Origin: JACPDI01 sp035463475
GTDB lineage: Bacteria > Acidobacteriota > Vicinamibacteria > Vicinamibacterales > 2-12-FULL-66-21
Assembly: GCA_035463475.1 (NCBI GenBank)
Contig: DATHTE010000051.1
Span: forward strand, 62,001-126,000
DNA: 64,000 nt
Direction: 5' to 3'
Part shown: piece after piece, positions 39,317 to 48,659 of the stretch
Layout: each line of letters starts with the position of its first letter
Numbering within the stretch: position 1 is the stretch's first letter
The notes under the pieces: generated by a model
Seen by the model: only the letters and a program-made list of their open reading frames with translations
Databases searched by the model: none
What the model was told of the DNA's origin: nothing
Translations under genes and position numbers: made by a program

Positions 39317-41289
39317 GCGACGACCCCCGCGCGTGCGTCGAGCACTGGAGCGACGGACTCCGGCAGGGCGTCGCCCGACGGCGTGTGCAGCACCTGCACG
39401 CCTGCGCCGTCGATGCAGGTGCGATACCACAACTCGAGGTTGACGAGCGCCCAGAGCGCGTCGCCGCCGTCCACCGATCCGTCGCGATGCGCCGCGATCA
39501 GCCGTTCGACCGCCGGCGCGTTGATCACGCCGCGCTCGCGGGCGCGCCGATCGAGCAGCACCTCGCGCGCGACCGAACTCCATTCGCCGCGCAGCCATCG
39601 CCCGAACGGAACGGGAAAGCCCATCTTCCGTCGCGTCAGGATCTCCGCGGGCAGCAGTTCCTTCACGCTCGCGCGCAACAGGCGCTTGGTGGTGAAGCCG
39701 CGCAGCTTGGCCGACGCCGGGAGCGTCGCGGCGAACTCGACGAGCTTGTGATCCAGGAACGGCACCCGGCTCTCGATGGACGCGGCCATACTCATCTGGT
39801 CCTGCTTCATCAGCAACTCGACGAGATAGGTCTTCAGGTCGGCGTACAACACGCGATTCAAAAGCGGCGTGTCGCCGTTCGCGCGATCCAGCCAGGCCCG
39901 CGACGCGGCGTACGGCGGCCGGGAACGCGCGATGACTCGCGCGTCCACGAGGGGGCCGAGCCGGTCGAACCGGATCCCCGCGAAGTTGTCGAAGAAGACG
40001 GCCTCCGCCGACCGCGGCATGGCCAGGAACGAGCGCTGCGCGTATCGACCGAGGCGGCCCGACAGGCGCGGCACGACGCGCTCTCGGACCCACGCGCGTA
40101 CGGCGTCGGGGGTCAACGTCGAGTACACCCCGCCCGCCCGCCAGTTCAAGAGGGAACGCGGATACTTGCCATAGCCGGCGAGGAGCTCGTCCGAGCCTTC
40201 CCCGGTCAGCACGACCTTGACGTGGTCTCGCGCGAGGCGCGACACGAAGTAGAGCGGGACGCTCGAGGGATGCGCGATCGGCTCGTCTTCGTGCCACACG
40301 AGCCGCGGCAGCGCGCCGAAGAAGTCGCGCTCGTCGATGACAATCTCGTGCGCGTCCGCGCCGATTGCGCCGGCCACCGACCGCGCGTACTCCAGCTCGC
40401 TGAACGCGCGGTCCTTGAACGCGACGGAGAAGGTTTGCAGCGGGCGGTCGATCATCCGCGCCATCAGCGCGGCGATGGCGCTGCTGTCGATTCCGCCCGA
40501 GAGGAACATGCCGAGCGGCACGTCGCTCATCAGCCGGAGGCGCACGGATTCCTCGAGCAACGCGCGGAAACGCGCCACGAGCGTATCGAACGGCTGTCGC
40601 GCCGCCGGCGCGCCGGTAGGGACGTCCCAGTACTGCTGGATCTGGACGCGGCCGCGCTCGAACACGAGCCGGTGGCCAGGCAGCAGCCGATAGATGCCCC
40701 TGTAGAGCGTCTGCTCGTCCGACGTGTAGCGCGTCGTCAGCACTTCGGCGAGGACGGCGTCGTTCGCCTCACGCCGCGCCAGGCCGCTCTCGAGGATCGC
40801 TTTGATCTCGGAGGCGAAGAGCAGGCGGTCGCCGGCGCGGGCCCAGTACAGCGGCTTGATCCCGAGCCGATCCCGCGCGAGCAGCAGGCGCCGCCGCTTC
40901 GAGTCCCAGATCGCGAACGCGAACATGCCACGAAAGCGGTGCACGCAGTCGTCCCCCCACTGCTCGTAGGCGTGGACGATGGTCTCCGTGTCAGACTTCG
41001 TGCGGTACTGATGCCCGTGTGCCTCGAGTTCCGCGCGCACGTCGGCGTGGTTGTAGATTTCGCCGTTGTAGCTGATCCAGATCGTTCCGTCCTCGTTGGA
41101 GAGCGGCTGCTGGCCGGACGCGAGATCGACGATGCTCAGGCGGCGGTGGAGGAGAGCGGCGGCGTCGTCGACGTGCGTTCCGGCTTCGTCGGGGCCCCGG
41201 TGCGCGAGGACGTCGCGCATGAACGTGAGGCGGCCGCGCTCGTCCGCGTGCAGGTGGTCAACAGCGACGATGCCGGCAATGCCGCACAT
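39313..41289 (-). CDS. asnB: asparagine synthase-like amidotransferase (first by position)
   Basis: A 658-residue class-II glutamine amidotransferase fused to an ATP-pyrophosphatase domain. Start at the ATG at 41287-41289 so that Cys2 (MCGIAGIV) is the N-terminal nucleophile; RRLSIVDLASGQQP and YNGEIYNH follow. The synthetase half has the PP-loop LSGGIDSSAIAALMA and VVLTGEGSDELLAGYG. It resembles AsnB and amidotransferases of polysaccharide clusters that aminate uronic acids or sugars. Three divergent copies occur in this cluster, so they probably decorate different substrates. It overlaps the neighbouring copy and the GT4 gene. Confidence 0.93.
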   Translation of the reverse strand: MCGIAGIVAVDHLHADERGRLTFMRDVLAHRGPDEAGTHVDDAAALLHRRLSIVDLASGQQPLSNEDGTIWISYNGEIYNHADVRAELEAHGHQYRTKSDTETIVHAYEQWGDDCVHRFRGMFAFAIWDSKRRRLLLARDRLGIKPLYWARAGDRLLFASEIKAILESGLARREANDAVLAEVLTTRYTSDEQTLYRGIYRLLPGHRLVFERGRVQIQQYWDVPTGAPAARQPFDTLVARFRALLEESVRLRLMSDVPLGMFLSGGIDSSAIAALMARMIDRPLQTFSVAFKDRAFSELEYARSVAGAIGADAHEIVIDERDFFGALPRLVWHEDEPIAHPSSVPLYFVSRLARDHVKVVLTGEGSDELLAGYGKYPRSLLNWRAGGVYSTLTPDAVRAWVRERVVPRLSGRLGRYAQRSFLAMPRSAEAVFFDNFAGIRFDRLGPLVDARVIARSRPPYAASRAWLDRANGDTPLLNRVLYADLKTYLVELLMKQDQMSMAASIESRVPFLDHKLVEFAATLPASAKLRGFTTKRLLRASVKELLPAEILTRRKMGFPVPFGRWLRGEWSSVAREVLLDRRARERGVINAPAVERLIAAHRDGSVDGGDALWALVNLELWYRTCIDGAGVQVLHTPSGDALPESVAPVLDARAGVVA

Positions 41290-43220
41290 CAGGCAGCCTC
41301 CACGGGGACGAGGGAGTCGGGGCGCGTCGGCGCCGGTGCCGGGACCGGCGCGGCGTCGACGAACTGGCGGAACCACAGCTCCAGCATGACGAGCTGCCAG
41401 AGCCGGTGCCGATGATCGGCAGCGCCGGTGCGGTGCTCAGTCCAGAGACGTTGCACCTCGCGCGCGTTGAACAGGCCGCGCGACGCGAGCCGCCCGTCGC
41501 CGAGCAGATCCGACGCCATCGGGGCCAGGGGCCCGCGCAGCCATTCGCCGATCGGCGCCTCGAAGCCGCGCTTGCCGCGCTCGACGATGGGCCGCGGCAC
41601 CTTGCGCTCGAGCAGGCGGCGGAGCAGGTACTTCGTCTGTCCATCCCGAATCTTGAGCGACACAGGGACCGTGGCGGCGAACTCGAGGAGACGATGATCG
41701 AGCAGCGGCTCGCGCGTCTCCAGCGAGACTGCCATGCTCATGCGATCCACCTTCGTGAGGATGTCGTCCAGCATGTAGGTCTTGACGTCCACGTACAGCG
41801 CTCGATCGACGGGATCCTGCGAGCGGCACGCGGCGTACGCCGTCGTGAACGGTTCGAACACGTCGGTGCCGCGCAACGCAGCCGAGAAGTCGCCGCTGTA
41901 CAGGCGCGTCTTGCCGCCCTGTTCGAACAGGCCGTATGCGTGTTTGTCCGCGCAGGCCTCGGCGGGCGACAGCGCCATGTGGCGGAGCGCGCGGGCGCCG
42001 CGCACGCTCAGCGGCAGGGCGCGGGCGGCCCAACCCGCGAGCTTTGCGCCCGGTCCCAGCCATCGGCGCGCGCGCCATTCCGACTGCTCGACGCGGTGCC
42101 GCGCGTAGCCGGCCCACAACTCGTCGCCGCCGTCACCGGACAGCGCCACGGTGACGAGGCTCCGGGCGGCGCGCGACACGTAATACGTCGGCACCGCGCT
42201 GGAGTCCGCGAAGGGCTCGTCGAAGTGCCACGCGAGCGCCGGCAGGAGATCCTCGACACGCGGGTCGGCGATCTGCGGGTGGAACTCGCAGCCGAGGTGC
42301 CGCGCGACGGTTTCGGCGTGCTCCAGCTCGTCGTACGCGTGAACGTCGAAGCCGACCGAGGTCGTGACCACCGGCGCGTCGCTCGTTTCCACCATGTACG
42401 CGACGACGGTGGATGAATCGATCCCGCCGGAGAGGAAGGCGCCGAGCGGAACGTCGCTGATCAGCCGCAGCCGGATCGACTCGCGGAGCAGCGCATCGAG
42501 TCGCTCCAGGTACTCCTCCTCGCGCGCCGGGTCCCCCGTGCCGGTGAACACGAGGTCCCAGTACGGCCTGGTGTGGACGGATCCGTTCTCGGCGACGAGG
42601 ACGTGTCCGGGCGGCAGCTTGCGGACCGCCTTGTAGATCGTCGCCGGCGCGGGCACGTAGAGCAGCGTCAGGTACGAGTCGAGCGCGTCGGGGCGCCAGT
42701 CTCGCGGCACGGCGGGGTCGAGCAGGATCGACTTGATCTCCGATCCAAAGACGATGCCGCGGCCAGGCAGCTCGGCGTAGTAGAGCGGCTTCACACCCAG
42801 GCGGTCGCGGGCGAGCAGGAGGCGCCGCGCTGTAGCGTCCCAGACGGCGAGCGCGAACATCCCGCGGAACCGCTCAACGCACCGGTCGCCCCACTCTTCG
42901 TACCCGTGGACGATGACCTCGGTATCGCTGCGCGTGCGAAAGCGGTGACCGGCTGCCTCGAGCTCGGTGCGGACCTCGGCGAAGTTGTAGATCTCCCCGT
43001 TGAACACGGTCCAGACGGTGCCGTCCTCATTCGCGATCGGCTGGTCTCCGGTTGCGAGATCGATGATGCTGAGGCGACGGTGCCCGAGCCCGACCCCTGG
43101 CGCCGCGTGATATCCGGCTGCGTCGGGACCGCGGTGCGTCACCGCGTCCGTCATCGCGCGCAGCAGGTCGCGATCGACCGCTCCGCCATCGAAATTGACC
43201 TTGCCTGCGATTCCACACAT
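41289..43220 (-). CDS. asnB: asparagine synthase-like amidotransferase (second by position)
   Basis: A 643-residue relative of its downstream neighbour. N-terminal Cys2 in MCGIAGKVNFDGG, then LGHRRLSIIDLATGDQP and FNGEIYNF. PP-loop LSGGIDSSTVVAYMV, VALSGDGGDELWAGYA and KVDRMSMAVSLETREPLLD. It is the copy most like the amidotransferases of exosortase (XrtA) gene clusters, although no exosortase is seen in the window. Its stop overlaps the start of the next copy (TGATG). It follows the GT4 gene by 21 bases. Confidence 0.93.
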   Translation of the reverse strand: MCGIAGKVNFDGGAVDRDLLRAMTDAVTHRGPDAAGYHAAPGVGLGHRRLSIIDLATGDQPIANEDGTVWTVFNGEIYNFAEVRTELEAAGHRFRTRSDTEVIVHGYEEWGDRCVERFRGMFALAVWDATARRLLLARDRLGVKPLYYAELPGRGIVFGSEIKSILLDPAVPRDWRPDALDSYLTLLYVPAPATIYKAVRKLPPGHVLVAENGSVHTRPYWDLVFTGTGDPAREEEYLERLDALLRESIRLRLISDVPLGAFLSGGIDSSTVVAYMVETSDAPVVTTSVGFDVHAYDELEHAETVARHLGCEFHPQIADPRVEDLLPALAWHFDEPFADSSAVPTYYVSRAARSLVTVALSGDGGDELWAGYARHRVEQSEWRARRWLGPGAKLAGWAARALPLSVRGARALRHMALSPAEACADKHAYGLFEQGGKTRLYSGDFSAALRGTDVFEPFTTAYAACRSQDPVDRALYVDVKTYMLDDILTKVDRMSMAVSLETREPLLDHRLLEFAATVPVSLKIRDGQTKYLLRRLLERKVPRPIVERGKRGFEAPIGEWLRGPLAPMASDLLGDGRLASRGLFNAREVQRLWTEHRTGAADHRHRLWQLVMLELWFRQFVDAAPVPAPAPTRPDSLVPVEAA

Positions 43221-43241
43221 AACGCCCTGCTCCGGTCCGCG

Positions 43242-44390
43242 TCAGGCGGACGTCGCGACCGTCCGCTCCGACGCGAGGGGCGCGCGCGCGTGCAGCTCGC
43301 TCAGAAAGAGGTGTTCGAAGCCCGCGACCGTTCGCTCGAAGCTGTAGCGATCGCGAACGTGGCGCCGCGCGGACTCTCCGAGCGCGGTCGCCAGCGTGGG
43401 CTGGGCGATGAGGCGCTCGATTGCCTCGGCGAGCGCCTGCGGGTTGGCTGGCGGCACGAGCAGCCCGTTGCGCTCGTGCTCGATCAGATCGAGCAGCCCG
43501 CCGACCGACGATGCCACGACGGGGAGGCCGGTCGCCATCGCTTCCAGGGCCCCGTTGGGGAACGCCTCCGATTGAGACGGGAGAACGAACAGATCGCTGG
43601 TGGCCAGCAGTTCCGCGACGTCCTCGCGGTGGCCGAGGAACTCCACCCGCGGCGCGACTCCGAGATCGCGCGCCTGGCACTCGAGCGCCGCGCGACACGA
43701 GCCGTCGCCGACGATCCGCAGCGTGAGCCCGCGCGAGGCGTCCAGTCTCGAGAATGCCTCCAGCAGGACGTCGTGCCGCTTCTCGGGGCGGAGGTTCGCG
43801 ACGGTGATCAGCGAGCCGATCCGGCTGTGGTGCGCCTTCGGCAGGAAGCGCTCCAGGGCGATGCCGTTCGGGATCACGCGAATGCGATCGCCGCGCACAC
43901 CCTCGATGGCCAGTTGTGCCGCCGCGGCGGGGGAGTTGGCGACGACGCGATGCGCCGCGGCGTACGCGAACCGCTGCAGGGCGATCTGCGGGCGGGATTT
44001 GTCCGGGTTGATCTCGCGGCGGCTGCCGATGCGGACAGGCACGCGCGCGAGCGCCGCGCCGGTCAGGCCTACGACGTTCGCGTAGAAGTCGCACGTCTGC
44101 ACGATCTGGATCGCGCGCGCGCGGCACCAGCCCGCGAAGTCGCGCAGCGCGCGCCCGAACGAGGGGCGCGCGAAGCCGCTGAGTTGAAACTGCGTGACGT
44201 CGGTGGCCGCCTCCTCCACGCGCGGCAGCCACGCCCCCTCGCGGTGAAGGCACGCGACGCTGACGGCGAACCGTGCGGGATCGAGCCTCCTGACCAGCTC
44301 GACCATCTGCCGTTCGGTGCCGCCTGGATGGAAGCTGGTGAGAAAGACGGCCACGCGCGCCTGAGGTGCGAAGGTCACAGCGATGGGCAT
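43242..44390 (-). CDS. glycosyltransferase family 4
   Basis: A 382-residue GT4 enzyme. N-terminal FLTSFHPGGTERQMVELV, middle YAAAHRVVANSPAAA and VIPNGIALERFLP, donor domain SLITVANLRPEKRHDVLLEA and LPSQSEAFPNGALEAMATGL, the last holding the EX7E-like acidic pair. This architecture is standard for exopolysaccharide glycosyltransferases. It sits between the palindromic element and the second asparagine-synthase-like gene. The sugar is unknown. Confidence 0.93.
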   Translation of the reverse strand: MPIAVTFAPQARVAVFLTSFHPGGTERQMVELVRRLDPARFAVSVACLHREGAWLPRVEEAATDVTQFQLSGFARPSFGRALRDFAGWCRARAIQIVQTCDFYANVVGLTGAALARVPVRIGSRREINPDKSRPQIALQRFAYAAAHRVVANSPAAAAQLAIEGVRGDRIRVIPNGIALERFLPKAHHSRIGSLITVANLRPEKRHDVLLEAFSRLDASRGLTLRIVGDGSCRAALECQARDLGVAPRVEFLGHREDVAELLATSDLFVLPSQSEAFPNGALEAMATGLPVVASSVGGLLDLIEHERNGLLVPPANPQALAEAIERLIAQPTLATALGESARRHVRDRYSFERTVAGFEHLFLSELHARAPLASERTVATSA

Positions 44391-44522
44391 CTCAGCAAGC
44401 GAAGTGCCACGAAGAGCGGCCCTTTCTCGGAGAAGTTCTTCCCTGTTGGCGGGGCACTGCAGATCTTGCGCGGCCGTCAGTGGGCCGTACAGCGGAGCCG
44501 GATGGAAGCGCGCTTCACAATT

Positions 44523-44623
44523 GGGGTCAGGTCTGGAACACCCGGTTTAACGAACACCAGCGACACGGGAGCGGGGCTCCTGTCGCTGGTGTCCGTTAAA
44601 CCGGGTGTTCCAGACCTGACCCC
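44523..44623. repeat. 101-bp near-perfect palindrome, REP-like
   Basis: A 43-base left arm (44523-44565) matches the inverse of the right arm (44581-44623) with one mismatch, and the 15-base loop itself folds (GGAGC/GCTCC). The outer core is GGGGTCAGGTCTGGAAC, a form seen in REP elements tied to RAYT transposases in several phyla. It lies 132 bases before the GT4 gene. It also encodes the last 25-27 residues and TAA stop of the third asparagine-synthase-like protein. No RAYT gene is present here. Confidence 0.8.
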
Positions 44624-46493
44624 CGTCCAGATACTGCCGGTGCCACAGCTCGAACACCAGCAACTGCCACAGCCTCAACGTGTGATCGCGCGTGTTCGAG
44701 AGGTGCTCGCGCACGATCCGATCGACGAAACGCCACTCGAAATATCCCCGGCCGCGCGTGCGGGGCGAGAGCAGCACGTCGTGGAACAGCTCGCGGAGGT
44801 CGCTGCGGAACCACGCGCCGATCGGCACGCCGAAGCCCTGCTTCCGGCGCCCCAGCACGTCGGCGGGCAGCAGCCGCTCGGCCGAGCGTTTGAGGATGTG
44901 CTTCCGCCGGCCGTCGCGGATCTTGAACCGCGTCGGCAACGACGCCGCTAACTCGATCACCTCGTTGTCGAGCAGCGGCACGCGCGATTCAATCGAATGC
45001 GCCATGCTCATGCGATCGACTTTCGTCAGCACGTCTTCGGGCAGGTATGTCTCGAAATCGAGCCGCATCATTCGCGCCTGCGGGGGCAGGGATCGGAAGC
45101 GTCTCAGGCGCCGGGCGGTCGCCTGCCCGGCATCGTCACGTCCGAGTTGCGCCCGAAGCTCGTCGCTCATGAGCGCCCGCTTTTCATCAGCCTGGAAGAA
45201 CGCGACCGAGTCCAGGTACCGTCCGTCGCCGTCGCGGGAGACGTGTCTCAGGTAGTTCTTGCCGCGCGTGCCGTGCGGCAGGAGCGGCCAGATCGCGGCG
45301 GCCGCCTGCCGCTTGCCGGGTATCGGCAGCCGGTCGAACGCCGCCACGCGCGGGTGCGGCAGGTACCGGTCGTACCCGCCGAAGAGCTCGTCGCCGCCGT
45401 CACCCGACAGCACCACCGTCACGTGCCGCCTCGCGATTTCGCAAACGTACCACGTCGGGATCGCCGACGAGTCGGCAAAGGGCTCGTCGAAGTGATCGAT
45501 CAACGCATCGAGGATCGCAAGCGCGTCCGGGCGCACGACGAACTCGTGATGATCGGTGCCGAAGTGCCGGGCGACGGCGCGGGCGTAGGGCAGCTCGTCG
45601 TACTCCGGCTCGTCGAACCCGATCGAGAACGTCGTCACGCGCGAGGACGCCTCGGCCATCAAGCCGACGACGATGCTGGAGTCCACGCCGCCTGAAAGAA
45701 ACGCGCCGAGCGGCACGTCGCTGACGAGGTGCGAGCGCACCGCGCCCGCGAGCACGTCGCGAAGCCGCGCGGCCGCCTCCTCTTCGCTGCCGCGGAAACT
45801 CTCCTCCGCGCTGATCTGCCAGTAGCGGGTCACCGCCGCGGCCCCGTTCGCCCATCGCAGGAAATGCCCGGGCGGCAGCTTGGAGACATTGCGGAAGATC
45901 GAGCGGTCCGGCGGGGTATAGAGGAACGAGAGGAAGTGATCGAGCGCGATCGGATCCAGCTCGCGCTCGATGTCGCCAACGGCGAGCAGCGACTTCAACT
46001 CGGAACCGAAGTAGAGACGGCCGGCGGCCTCGGCGTAGTACAGCGGCTTGATACCCGCGCGATCCCGCGCGAGAAACAGCTCCCGCGAACGCGCGTCCCA
46101 GATGGCAACGCCGAACATGCCGCGCAGCCGCTCAAAGGCGCCGGAGCCCCATTCCTCATAGGCGTGTACGATCGATTCGGTGTCGCTGGAGGTGTAGAAG
46201 CGATGGCCGCAGGACTCGAGCTCGCGCCGCAGTTCGCGGTAGTTGTAGATTTCGCCGTTGAAGACGACCCACACGTCCCGCGTCTCGTTGTGGATCGGCT
46301 GATGGCCGGTTGACAGATCGATGATGCTCAGTCGGCGCATCCCGAGGCCGACGCCCGGACCCGTGTGAACGCCTTCATCGTCCGGCCCGCGGTGGCGGAT
46401 GACGTCGCACATCGCATGCACGAGCGCGAACGCGCTCTCCGGCGAGGACGATCCTCTTGCGTCTCGTTCGGCGAACCCGGCGATTCCACACAT
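44547..46493 (-). CDS. asnB: asparagine synthase-like amidotransferase (third by position) with repeat-encoded tail
   Basis: A 648-residue amidotransferase: MCGIAGFAERDARG (Cys2), MRRLSIIDLSTGHQP, FNGEIYNYREL, PP-loop LSGGVDSSIVVGLMA, LSGDGGDELFGGYDRY and KVDRMSMAHSIESRVPLLD. The usual protein ends near ELWHRQYL. From there on about 25 residues (GGQVWNTRFNGHQRQEPRS and on to RVAGVR) are encoded by the palindrome at 44523-44623, which also supplies the stop. The insertion has therefore replaced the original C-terminus without breaking the enzyme core. It starts one base after the heparinase-like stop. Confidence 0.93.
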   Translation of the reverse strand: MCGIAGFAERDARGSSSPESAFALVHAMCDVIRHRGPDDEGVHTGPGVGLGMRRLSIIDLSTGHQPIHNETRDVWVVFNGEIYNYRELRRELESCGHRFYTSSDTESIVHAYEEWGSGAFERLRGMFGVAIWDARSRELFLARDRAGIKPLYYAEAAGRLYFGSELKSLLAVGDIERELDPIALDHFLSFLYTPPDRSIFRNVSKLPPGHFLRWANGAAAVTRYWQISAEESFRGSEEEAAARLRDVLAGAVRSHLVSDVPLGAFLSGGVDSSIVVGLMAEASSRVTTFSIGFDEPEYDELPYARAVARHFGTDHHEFVVRPDALAILDALIDHFDEPFADSSAIPTWYVCEIARRHVTVVLSGDGGDELFGGYDRYLPHPRVAAFDRLPIPGKRQAAAAIWPLLPHGTRGKNYLRHVSRDGDGRYLDSVAFFQADEKRALMSDELRAQLGRDDAGQATARRLRRFRSLPPQARMMRLDFETYLPEDVLTKVDRMSMAHSIESRVPLLDNEVIELAASLPTRFKIRDGRRKHILKRSAERLLPADVLGRRKQGFGVPIGAWFRSDLRELFHDVLLSPRTRGRGYFEWRFVDRIVREHLSNTRDHTLRLWQLLVFELWHRQYLDGGQVWNTRFNGHQRQEPRSRVAGVR

Positions 46494-46494
46494 T

Positions 46495-48657
46495 TCAGCG
46501 CGTCCCGATATGCACGGATGAGGCCACGCGGCGCTCGTGCGACAGCCGACCGTCGCTCCCCACCACGAATACGTCCATCCCGCTCTGGCGCTCGATCTCG
46601 ACGGTGACGGCGCGAACGGTCCCGGTTGTTGTTCCCCGTACCCGAAAGCCCGGCGGGACCGAACCCTCGCAGAGCGCCGTGACGATGTCGAAGGGAGCGT
46701 TCCCCTGGTGTGAGGCGATCAGCGTCCAGGCGGGCACCAGTTGCCCGTAGATCGGGGCGCACCATCCTTCTTCCGGGCCGCCCCGCACCGCGCGCAGCTC
46801 TGCGGTACACGCGACGCGCAGCTCGACGTCACTCGGATGAATGAGCCTGGCTCCGTGAGACGCGGCCTGATACTCCCACGCGGGATCGAGGTGCCATCGG
46901 ATCTCCGCGTCGTGCGGCCCGCCCGCACCGTCCAGGACGAAATCGACGACGAGCAGGAGCCCGTCCTCGGAGAGAAACACGGCGCGGCGGTGTACGGCGG
47001 GCTGATATCCCCGATGCTCCCCTTCGATCCAGACTCCGTGAGAGCGGCGCTCTGCGCGGCACAGCGCCGCGTCCGTCATCGTGCGCCAATGGAACGGGCC
47101 CGCCGGCTCTGATTGCGGGCGCCGATCGAGCATGAGCGTGTTGTGCGCCGCGCTGCCGCGCAGGCGGTCCCGCAACGCTGGGTCCATCGTGTACGTCGAT
47201 GTGCCGGGGTCTATGAGGACGGCGCGGCTCTTCAGGGTGAGCACGAACGACAGGGCGTCGGCGTGGGCGTGCCCGCCGTTGAGGAACCCGTGTCGCCCGA
47301 CATCCATCACGAGGTGATCGCCGCGCCGCGTGCGGGCAGCCACGTATCCCGTGTCAGGGAACACCTGGAGCGCCGGGCTACGCACGCCGGCACCCCTGGT
47401 CTCGGGGAGTTCCACCGCCTTTCCCAGGAGCCAGCACACCTCCTCTGGAACGCGGTCGTGCTCGACGGCGAGCGTGCGATCACCCAGAAGTACGGCGGCC
47501 CAGGCGAGCGACGACCTCGCGTCAACCGGATCGCGCCCGCAGATCGGAAACAGCTGTCCACCGTCATCGTCGCCGAGAAGCGACAGCCGGCCGCGATCGT
47601 CGGCGAGCGCCCGCGCGTAACGTGCGAGCCGACCCGCGACCTCCTCGAATGCAGACGCAGCCGTCGTGTCGCCTGTGAGCCGGGCGACCGAGAGCGCCAG
47701 CAGGTAGAAATCGAGCGTATAGCGGTGGTAGTGCGCCGACAGTTCGGCATGCCCGCCGTCTGCGTGCACCTGGCGCGAGATTTCCTCGAGCAGCACCTGC
47801 CGCCCGGTTTCAGTCCAGGCCGCGGCGCGACGCAACTCCGGCAGGCTTCGCCCCGCGACGTAGAGCCCGAGCGCCTCGCCGAGCAGATGGGTGTTCGGGC
47901 TGAAGTAGCGCGACAGGTTGCCGCGCACGTGCTCGAGCTGCGCGTCGATCCCGAGCAGGAAGTCCGCGATCGCGTCGTCCGGGGTGTCGTCGAACGCTGA
48001 GCAGAACTGCAGCGCCCAGATCCAGGACAGCGACCGGAACGACAGCTCGAGCATGCTCGCCCAGTTGATCCCTATGAGCGGCGGGTTCTGGGCGAGCCAG
48101 CTCCGGAGCTGGGACACGATCCCGTCGCGGTACGCGGTGTCGCCCGTGAGCCACGCCGCGCGCCCCAGGGCAAGCCATTGCTGGTGCCGGTTGATCTCCC
48201 AGATGATCTTGTGGTCGCCGATCGCCTGGTCGAGGTACGGTACCGCGGCCCAGAACACGCGGGGCGCCGAACGCCCGTGGACGGGGTCGTGATGCCAGTC
48301 AGTGGGCGCGCCGAGACGGACGTCACGATACCCGAGGATGTTCAAGCGTCCATCGAGCACGGCATCGGCGCGATGGCGTGCTTCCTCGCCGGCATCCGGG
48401 TCAACCGCCACGATGGCGGCGCGCAGCGTCCTAGCGGCGCCCGGGTGCAGGGGAAACAGTCGCGGCCGCGAGCGGAAATGCGCCGCGAAGCCCGAGCGGG
48501 GCGCGGAGTCGGCCAGGATGTCGCGCAGAGCGTCGCCGTCCCACCGCGGATGCCGTATCTGCACCGCCACCCGCTGCGCGAGTTGACGCGCGGCGACGCC
48601 GGCCCTGAACGCCAGCTCGCGCCGATCCATCCGCAGCGCGCGGGTGAGCAGCGCCAT
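46495..48657 (-). CDS. heparinase II/III-like polysaccharide lyase
   Basis: A 720-residue protein with an N-terminal alpha/alpha toroid (about 150-380, with ELSFRSLSWIWALQF and SRYFSPNTHLLGEALG) and a C-terminal heparinase II/III beta-sandwich (DVGRHGFLNGGHAHADALSF, TSTYTMDPALRDRLRGSAAHNT). The NGGHAHAD and AHNT motifs hold the catalytic His/Tyr region. No signal peptide is seen; the start at 48657 begins MALLTRALRMD. Such proteins in biosynthetic clusters may edit or release uronic-acid polymers, which fits an AlgD-like enzyme in the same operon. It starts two bases after the GT4 stop. Confidence 0.9.
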   Translation of the reverse strand: MALLTRALRMDRRELAFRAGVAARQLAQRVAVQIRHPRWDGDALRDILADSAPRSGFAAHFRSRPRLFPLHPGAARTLRAAIVAVDPDAGEEARHRADAVLDGRLNILGYRDVRLGAPTDWHHDPVHGRSAPRVFWAAVPYLDQAIGDHKIIWEINRHQQWLALGRAAWLTGDTAYRDGIVSQLRSWLAQNPPLIGINWASMLELSFRSLSWIWALQFCSAFDDTPDDAIADFLLGIDAQLEHVRGNLSRYFSPNTHLLGEALGLYVAGRSLPELRRAAAWTETGRQVLLEEISRQVHADGGHAELSAHYHRYTLDFYLLALSVARLTGDTTAASAFEEVAGRLARYARALADDRGRLSLLGDDDGGQLFPICGRDPVDARSSLAWAAVLLGDRTLAVEHDRVPEEVCWLLGKAVELPETRGAGVRSPALQVFPDTGYVAARTRRGDHLVMDVGRHGFLNGGHAHADALSFVLTLKSRAVLIDPGTSTYTMDPALRDRLRGSAAHNTLMLDRRPQSEPAGPFHWRTMTDAALCRAERRSHGVWIEGEHRGYQPAVHRRAVFLSEDGLLLVVDFVLDGAGGPHDAEIRWHLDPAWEYQAASHGARLIHPSDVELRVACTAELRAVRGGPEEGWCAPIYGQLVPAWTLIASHQGNAPFDIVTALCEGSVPPGFRVRGTTTGTVRAVTVEIERQSGMDVFVVGSDGRLSHERRVASSVHIGTR

Positions 48658-48659
48658 GG

